Assembly (NCBI GenBank): GCA_017893485.1
Contig: CM030368.1
Span: 177,750,504-177,814,503, forward strand
Reading direction: 5' to 3'
DNA from: Hemerocallis citrina
Lineage: Eukaryota; Streptophyta; Magnoliopsida; Asparagales; Asphodelaceae
Length of the DNA stretch: 64,000 bases
Part shown: one piece after another, positions 57,241 through 64,000 of the stretch
How positions within the stretch are numbered: position 1 is the first letter of the stretch
How the letters are laid out: every line of letters starts with the position of its first letter
Notes under the pieces: model-generated
What the model was told of the DNA's origin: nothing
Databases searched by the model: none
Seen by the model: only the letters and a program-made list of their open reading frames with translations
Made by a program: the position numbers and the translations under genes

Positions 57241-60200
57241 TCAACGCCTCTTCGGAACGGGGACGTTCTGATTCAGAGACACTCGGGGTCGGCGTCGCTT
57301 AACCTCCGAGCTCGTCTCTAGGCCGGCGAAACGAGACGCCTCTTCGCCGCTAACTCTAACGGTGGCTCCGACTGAGGCTCCGCTCGAGGAAACTGCTACG
57401 CCACTTTGGGCATCGGCCGCGGTCTGACCTGTGACGGGGGGACGAGTCGCGAGCTCGTAGAAGGAGATCCCTCGCTCGCACTCCTCGCGGGTACACGAGG
57501 TACTGCGGACGTTAATCCTCACGGGCTGAGGCTTTAGTCGAGCAACCTCCTCCTCGAGCTCGACGATCCTATCTTTCAAGGTGTCGTCCTTCACCGATAT
57601 CTTGAGCCGAGGAAGTTTTGTCGAGCCCGGGTACTCGGCGCTATCAGATATGATACGACGCAGGTTGGTCACCTCGATGCTCTTGTCAACTGTAACCTTC
57701 TGTAATTTCTCGACCTTTGTTCCGAGCTCGTCTCGCTTGGCCAGCGCCGAGGCTAACTCTTCTTCTTTAGCCGAGAGTTCTTCCTCGACTATCCGCAAGT
57801 GATGCACCTCGGCCAGTAATTCGCTGTTCTTCTTCTCCACGTTGAACAGCACTCTTCGGATCAGGTCGATCTCGCCCTCGAGACGAGCTTCGCGAGACCG
57901 CTTGAATAGTTCCGCACGGCGCTGAGCTGCTACGGTGTCCGAATCAAGTTCGACGATCTGAAAGACGAAGGCATCACATTGAAAGACTATATCTGAACCA
58001 GACACTTAGACAAATTTGAAACAAAATTTTCAAAGAGAAGCCTTTTCATTCACATCAAAAGAGCGGTGGCCAGTCCGCTATAAGGCTTACACAGAGAAGA
58101 AAGAAAAAATTACAAAAATAAAAAGAATCAGGGGTCCACCTGGGGCGGCAGCTGAGATACCGGCGCCTCGCCAGATGGCCCTTCGCCCCTCGACACCTCG
58201 GTTCGAGGTTCGGCCGATGCGGTCTTGGGGTCGGCTGGCGCCTTCCCATCCCGAGGTTCATCCTCCTCGTCCCATTCGTCGTCTTCTTCGACCTCTTCGC
58301 CTTCATCCTCGGCGACAGGCCAGAGCCGGTAGCCGACCCTCTGAAAGCCGGGGACCCGAGCCTCGACGTGGTCGAGTGCCTTGGCATAGGACTTCTCCAT
58401 ATTCTCCGCCATATGCTTTTTCGCCTCGGCTTCGACCTCCGCCCTTATCACTGCCGCCAAGGCGTCCTTCTCCGTCTTCGCCGCCTCCAGGGCCTTCACC
58501 GACTCTACCAACTCCTCGGCAGCCTTAGCAACTTTGGCGACCTCCACGGCGAGCTGCTGCTTAGTTCGCTCGAAGTCCGCCTCGAGGTCGGTGAATCGGA
58601 CCTCCAAGCCTTCCGAGCGGCGTTGCTCCGCCTCAAGCTGCCTAACTGCCCTTGCCTTCTCCGCCCTGTCCTTGTCACAGGTGGCCTTCAGTTCCTGCTC
58701 CTGCTCGGCGAACTCTTGAATCAGATGGCCGAAGTGACAGGTGGCCTGTGGCAAGAAGGAGTTAGAGCCGAGCTGTGAACTTAGGAAAAATTCTTAAAGA
58801 GAGGAAAATCAAGACTTACTGACATAAGTGACCGGGCGACCTCGTAGGTGTCGTCGCCGGTCGTCCCTGCCTTCAGGGCAGCTCGGTCCTTGGGGATCGC
58901 TAGATGCTTCACGGCCTGCATACACATCTGTGAGTCACCGAGGAAGCCGTCATGGTTCTTCACCCGCCAGTCGGGGACGAGCAGCTTCTTGTGCCGCTCG
59001 GTTAGAATCTCCTCGGCCTGAGTCGTCAGGGGAGGTGCCTCGAGCGACAGCGCTGCCGAAACAGAAAAGACCTCACCGGCCACGGCAGACGAAGCCAGAG
59101 CCGAAGGGTCGGCGGGAATAGCCACCACCAACGATGGAACTTGAGTAGAAGGGGCAGGGTCGGCGACTACCGAAGCAGACTTGGTAGGGCGTCCGGACGA
59201 AGGACCCGTGCCCGTCCTCTTCCTCTTCCTACCGTCGGCAACCTTGCCTCGCTCGTTCATCATCCCAAGAAAATCCATCTTCGGCGAATCTGTTCCGGAC
59301 AACCAAACAAACAACAAGTTAGAAAAACGAACAAGAAACTTAAAGAAAAATTTTTTGCTACAAGATGTCAGGGGCATACTCGGGTCGATCGGACTAACGC
59401 CCGACCCGTATAGCACCTGCTCGGTCATTTCTCTCCAACTCAACATCGGGAGAGCAATGAGCTTCGCTGCCACCTCCTCATCGGCCGCAGTCAGCACTGG
59501 GTCGACCCTTGCGAACTTCAGCACCTCTACCTTCCATCACTTCGGAAAGTCTAACGTCGAGGGCCCCTTTAACAAAAAAAACTTCTCCTTCCAACCTTTT
59601 ATCGAATCCGGATTCTCTATGAGCCTAACGCCATTCCGAGGTGACAGGTAGTAGCGAGGCTCGGCCTTATTCATCCGGTGGATTCGATACAAGCTCCGGA
59701 GGACCACCAAGTCAGGCTCGACATTGGCATTGCGGCACTACAACAAGAAGGCAAGCACGTGGCGCCAGGAGTTCGGCATAAACTGGGTCGGTGCCAGGCA
59801 ATACCACTGAAGTACCTCCAACACGAAGGGATGCAGGGGGAACCGCAAGTCGGCGCTCAAAGAGTCGACGTCAAACACACACGTATCCGGCGACAGTTTG
59901 GAGTTCGCCCGCATCCCAAGGCCGGGGAGGATCAGCTTGTACTCCGGAGGGATGGCGAACCCCTTTCTAATCCGGAGCAGGTCCTTCTCAAACAATACTG
60001 AGGCAATTTTGTCCACCTCGGTAGTCTCTCTCGGGTTGTTTTCCTCGTAAAATGCCGACCTACCAACGATCGTCTTCTCCAGAAGATCACCCTCGTACCG
60101 CCTAATTCCGGCGTGGCCGGATAGCACACTAGGGTACCGGCCCGACTCAAGGGCTCGCCTCTCAGTCTCCACGATCTCCTCGACTACAGGAGACCGGGCC

Positions 60201-60340
60201 ACTACCTTCATCCTCTTCTCCTCGGCCACGTAAGGTCCTACCACCTCCTTCCCCTTTCTCCGGCTCGACACTTGCCTCCTCGCCTCGGCACTACTATTGT
60301 CCGAGGACGAGGCCTCACTTCCCAAGTTTACCCTTGACAT
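57241..60340 (-). pseudogene. Antisense gene of element D (Transposase_28-type, coiled-coil protein)
   Basis: Opposite to gag-pol. Putative minus-strand exons: 60340-59380, 59289-58820, 58745-58140 and 57957-57241, totalling 2754 nt, a multiple of three. Intron 1 (59290-59379) is GTATGC...ACAG, phase 1; intron 2 (58746-58819) is GTAAGT...ACAG, phase 0; putative intron 3 (57958-58139) is GTGGAC...TTCAG, phase 0. The ATG at 60340 starts MSRVNLGSEASSS, like the B copy. Exon 1 carries the domain ('FPLHPFVLEVLQWYCLAP', 'FMPNSWRHVLAFLL'). Exon 3 has a long coiled coil then an acidic tail. Exon 4 has a coiled coil with heptad-like Leu and a basic end. Stops at 59740-59738 (TAG) and 59539-59537 (TGA, likely from CGA) break exon 1. 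If intron 3 is retained, exon 3 ends at the TGA 58130-58128. Function unknown. Confidence 0.74.
58063..58078 (-). promoter_or_regulatory. Conserved 16-bp inverted-repeat element, D copy
   Basis: Minus strand GCGGACTGGCCACCGC followed by TCTTTTGATG, within putative intron 3 of the D antisense gene. Identical to the A and B copies. Confidence 0.7.
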
Positions 60341-60557
60341 CTCTAAAAAAGTATAAGCAAACACACTGACATCGAGGTGACGTTTCCTTGAAGTGACGTT
60401 CACGGCCGGAATTAGATCACCGAAAATCGCCTAGTCCACGCGACAGCTAGTGCAACCACCCTAGAGCACAAATCGCCGCTAGCAAAGCAAACTGAGAGTA
60501 AAAGTGAAAACTAGAGAGTAAAAGTAAGAATGAGCCAAGGGGTGAAGGGGGGTGAGG

Positions 60558-60564
60558 ATTTATA
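60558..60564 (-). promoter_or_regulatory. TATA box of the element D antisense gene
   Basis: Minus strand GAGGTTATAAATCCTCACC contains TATAAAT about 218 bp upstream of the ATG at 60340. Confidence 0.55.
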
Positions 60565-60649
60565 ACCTCAAAGCGACGTTTGGGCTTCCTTGGGCATTTA
60601 AAAGCCCACTAAGAGAAGGCAAAATGCCAAAACAAAGACTCTTCAAATC

Positions 60650-61700
60650 GCTTAAGTCCATGACTCGGCCACCGGTGTGCATAGCCGAGCTACCAAACAG
60701 CTTGGCTAAGCAACCGAGCTACTGGGTCGGAGGATGGCGAAGGTTCAAAACCAGAACTCTTCAAAACTCTTCTCTATAACCCGGCCACCAATGTACATAG
60801 CCGAGCTACCGAACAGCATGGCTAAGCAACCGAGCTACCGGACCGGAGGATGGCGACGGTTCAAAACCAGAACTCTTCAAAACACCTAACTCCATCCCTC
60901 GGCAATCAACACTCCGACGTGCCACCGAACAACCGTTCTAACCGAACCGAGGTGCCGAGGTACCGACCTCCACATATGGAGAAAAATTCTGCCGAGGCCG
61001 AATCACCGTCGGATCGTTCCAAAATTCGTGTCAAAACTTGTTGGACGGTTCAGATAGCGTCACGCCTACAAAACGACAAGATAACGTTTTCTCGTGATCT
61101 GAACCCTGTCCTCGTGATTCACGCCGTGATGGACGCTCAGGATCGCGCCACGTAGCTCGGCAGATCTTGAGGCTCCGGACCGAGCCGCAAAAGTGCCGAA
61201 CCGAGGTGCCGAGGTACCGACCTCCACAGATGGAGAAGAAGTCTGCCGAGGCCGAATCGCCGTCGGATCGTTCCAAAATTCGTGTCAAAACTTGATGGAC
61301 GGTTCAGATAGCGCCACGCCCACAAAATGACAAGATAACGTTTTCTCGTGATGTGAACCCCGTCCTCGTGATTCACGCCATGATGGACGCTCAGGATCGC
61401 GCCACGTAGCTCGGCAGATCCTGAGGCTCCGGGCCGAGCTACGGTAGTAGCCGAACCGAGGTGCCGTGGAACCGACCCCTACATATAGAGAAAATTTAAG
61501 CCGACCCTCCTCGGTCGTTGGATCTTGTCAAAAAACGTGCTCGACGCGATGGACGGCTCAGATCTTGCCACGTTCACTAAATGACAAGATAGCATTTTTT
61601 CGAGATCTGCGCTGAGATGGACGCTCAGGATCTTGCCACGTAGTTCGGCAGATTCCGAGGTACCGAGCCGAGCTGCCGAGGAGCCGAGCCGAGCAACTGA
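60650..61700. repeat. 255-bp repeats of element D between the antisense gene and the 3' LTR
   Basis: Two close copies (about 60944-61198 and 61199-61453) and a third, more diverged one (to about 61700) share 'acctccacatatggagaa', 'ggatcgttccaaaattcgtg', 'acaagataacgttttctcg' and 'gatggacgctcaggatcgcg'. A shorter duplication with 'agccgagctaccgaacagc' lies at 60650-60900. 61800-62220 is AT-rich, with no feature I can name. Confidence 0.85.
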
Positions 61701-62224
61701 GGCACCGACCCTCTCATACGGAGAAACTATCTGCCGAGCAACTTGGATCATCCGATCCACCAGAAAATCGCGCTCGAAGCTGATGGAGGGCCCAGATCGC
61801 GACACGCCATAAATCGGTATTAAAAATTAGTTTTTATTTATTTTAATCTTTTTATTTATTGAAAAATTGCGAAAAAATGGTTAAAAATTCGGGAAAATTA
61901 ATTAAAAATTCCGAAAAATAATTATAAAATTGGGGAAATATTGTTGAGCCCCCGAGTAAATAATTATTGCCCAGGACAATTTATTAAGACCCCCGAACGA
62001 CGAATCGACACTTCGCAAAATTAAAAAAAATAATCCGAAAAAATAGATAAAAATCACCAAATGTCCAGAAGAGTTCAAGAACAACTCAGAGCGCACATCC
62101 AACTCGAAAAATTACCATACTGCCTCATACAAAGATTCGAAACTCCCCGTTAGACTCCGATACAACCCAGTAAGCCATGAAAACAGTAAAACTACTCCTC
62201 AAAGGCTGATCAAGCTCAGTCTTC

Positions 62225-62240
62225 GAGAGTGGGGGGGTCG
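62225..62240 (+). other. Element D polypurine tract
   Basis: GAGAGTGGGGGGGTCG directly precedes the 3' LTR. Confidence 0.8.
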
Positions 62241-62830
62241 TGATATGGCTAAAAATAGGGTTAAATCGGGATCGTCCAAATCGGGCACGAATCTTAAAGC
62301 CTAGAGATAAAATGATAATTTCACCTACTAACGGGTCTGAAATGGGTACTGGATCTCCTCCCCAAAAATCCAATAACCCATGAACGGATCCACCTCAACT
62401 GGGTGTAGGTTGCAACCCGCAGCAAACCCGGTCAAGCAGGATAGGATTAGGGTTTCTGATTAATCCAAATCAACGGCCCTGATTCATATCTATCCTTTCA
62501 CTGGGAATTAGGGATTACATTCCTTATCTAACCACAGGGATTACATTCCTAATTTGATCCCAACGGTGGCTATAAATACCCCCCATCCATCTCCATTAAG
62601 AGGTAATCAATCTTTTACCAGTTTACGCTGTTTCATAATCTTCCTGATTACTGACTTGAGCGTCGGAGGGTGCATCGCCGGGATCAACCCCGGTGTCTCG
62701 CACTTTTTGCAGGTGAACGGCGGGAGTCAGCGGTCAAACTCCAGTGGAACAGGTTCAGGTTTGTTATTCAGGTTTTCCAAGAATCCACAAATACTATCTG
62801 TTTGCCCCCACACCAGATTTAGCAGTAACA
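62241..62830 (+). repeat. Element D 3' LTR
   Basis: Near-copy of 44408-44997. TATA box at 62571-62578. Ends GTAACA. Confidence 0.95.
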
Positions 62831-63843
62831 GAAATATTTGTATATGTATAAATCTAGCAATTGTGTGATGTTTAATTGATTTTAAAAAGCAAGTTTTGAA
62901 GGTACAACGTTTCAGATTTTATACTTTTGAGATGCAATTTCGTGTTGCAAACCATTATTTTAGATTAGTATGATCCTCAGTTTTGAGGGATTAAAGGTTC
63001 AGTTTTGAATGATGAAATTTTCAGATTTTAAAGAATAATTTTCAGCTTTTAAGAGGCAGATTTCGAAACTATAAAATTTCAGACTCTTAGGGGTAAATCC
63101 CAAAGTTTATGGAGTATTATTGTTCAATTTTGATTGATTAAAATTTCTTAAAATTGACTGTGTTTTCAAATTTGGAAAGAAGTATTTTAAATTGGAAATA
63201 AAGAAGTATAGTAAATTTGTTTGTTTCTATAAATGAAGCGGTCTTTATGGAAGCAAATCGACTAATTGAATGAGGAATGAGATATGGTAGAGTTATTGTG
63301 GATGAATAAATGTTTTATACTTGGTATGAGATTATCTTAATTGAGGTGTTGAATTATGTTTATGATATTGTGGAAAAGTGGTGTTTCCAAAAAAGAATAA
63401 AAGAAAGATGTTTTGATAATTGAACCTGTTAGGTTTCAATGACATACACAGATTGAATACACAGCAGAAAAATTACAAAAATAATTGAAATCTAGCCAGG
63501 GATCCATGCAAAAATAATAAATCGTGTTTAGGAATTATACCTTATGGATGGATCTGCTGTCTCCAAGATATGTCGATCACAGCACGACAATGTTGCGGAG
63601 CCTCTAAGTTATCCACACGAATGGATCAAAACCAAGCTTTCCTCACGCCGCGATACAAGCTGCGGGATGGGGCAATTCCTCATGATCTCTATCTCATAAT
63701 TTCTGTGACGGCTAGGGTTTTCTCGTGTGTCTCTTTTCCACAGATATGTATCATATATATAGCTACAGAAAATTAACCCTAAGAGAGTAATGAGAGCGTT
63801 GGGCCCAGAATCCAACCTGGGTCAGATTCGTGTATGGGCCTCT
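62831..63843. other. Unclassified flank right of element D
   Basis: 62831-63400 is AT-rich with no feature. 63430-63843 has moderate GC with 'ggatccatgcaaaaataata' and 'gacggctagggttttctcg'; it could be part of another LTR read on the minus strand, but no ends are certain. Confidence 0.35.
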
Positions 63844-64000
63844 TGTAATGCCCCGATTTTCATTTATGAAAATTATTTATTTTCGCACGTAGTGTGCACG
63901 TGCAATTTTCGTAATATGAAATCTTATAATTATTTTCCTTAAGGATGATGAGTATATGCATATATATATGTATATGTGTTCTTTAATTTATTTTTTATAA
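63844..64000 (+). mobile_element. Start of another chromovirus-type LTR, cut by the window edge
   Basis: TGTAATGCCCCGATTTTC follows CCTCT. It matches the TGTAA..CCCC starts at 34238 and 49989, and is followed by the same kind of AT-rich sequence with 'gcacgtagtgtgcacgtgc'. Only 157 bp are visible. Confidence 0.55.

Larger units (their letters stand above)
44408..62830 (+). mobile_element. Element D: Tat-lineage Ty3/gypsy LTR retrotransposon with nested insertion
   Basis: Two 590-bp LTRs start TGATATGGCT and end GTAACA. Flanks GACAT (44403-44407) and GAAAT (62831-62835) match at 4 of 5 positions. Left to right: 5' LTR, primer binding site, gag-pol interrupted at 49988, 115-bp tandem array, antisense gene, 255-bp repeats, polypurine tract, 3' LTR. 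Without the 5.07-kb insertion it is about 13.4 kb. LTRs differ at roughly 18 sites by hand count. Its proteins are clearly related to A and B but more distant from them than A and B are from each other. Confidence 0.95.

Overview
This window is plant nuclear DNA made almost wholly of nested transposable elements; I see no convincing host gene. The evidence is LTR retrotransposons with TG...CA ends and 5-bp target-site duplications, plant Ty3/gypsy polyproteins, Helitron-like termini and AT-rich 3-5 kb LTR insertions. An angiosperm with a large repeat-rich genome is the best guess; I cannot name a species.

Layout. Positions 1-500 are the end of an LTR of an element lying off the left edge. 1037-1683 is an old LTR (element F, minus orientation) whose internal remnants run to 3489 and resume after 33334. 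Element B (3490-33334, minus, duplication CTCAT) is inserted in that remnant. Element A (6388-19226, plus, duplication GAGAG) is inserted inside an exon of B. A 3.0-kb solo-LTR-like insertion, E1 (22482-25507, duplication AGAGC), also sits in B. 34238-39526 is a 5.3-kb LTR-like insertion that itself carries two head-to-tail Helitron-like elements. E2 (40893-44084) is a relative of E1. Element D (44408-62830, plus) is a third element of the A/B kind, its integrase split by a 5.07-kb LTR-like insertion (49989-55055) with an 81-bp minisatellite. A further LTR begins at 63844.

A, B and D belong to the Tat lineage of Ty3/gypsy. Each encodes gag, protease, reverse transcriptase, a first RNase H, a second (archaeal-type) RNase H and integrase, and each has a long region between pol and the 3' LTR holding tandem repeats and an antisense gene. 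All three polyproteins are broken, mostly by stops that look like C-to-T changes at CGA, CAA or CAG codons.

The most interesting thing here is the antisense gene. In A (16108-13111, minus), B (6061-21931, plus, split by A) and D (60340-57241, minus) it lies opposite to gag-pol, with its own TATA-like box in A and D. It encodes a protein with the gypsy-type 'Transposase_28' domain followed by coiled coils. By reading splice signals I infer four exons with introns at the same places and phases (1, 0, 0) in all three elements, oriented for splicing of the antisense transcript only. A 16-bp inverted-repeat-like sequence in putative intron 3 is identical in all three copies. A spliced antisense gene carried by a retrotransposon whose genomic RNA is sense, together with a conserved intronic element, is the candidate undescribed system of this window.
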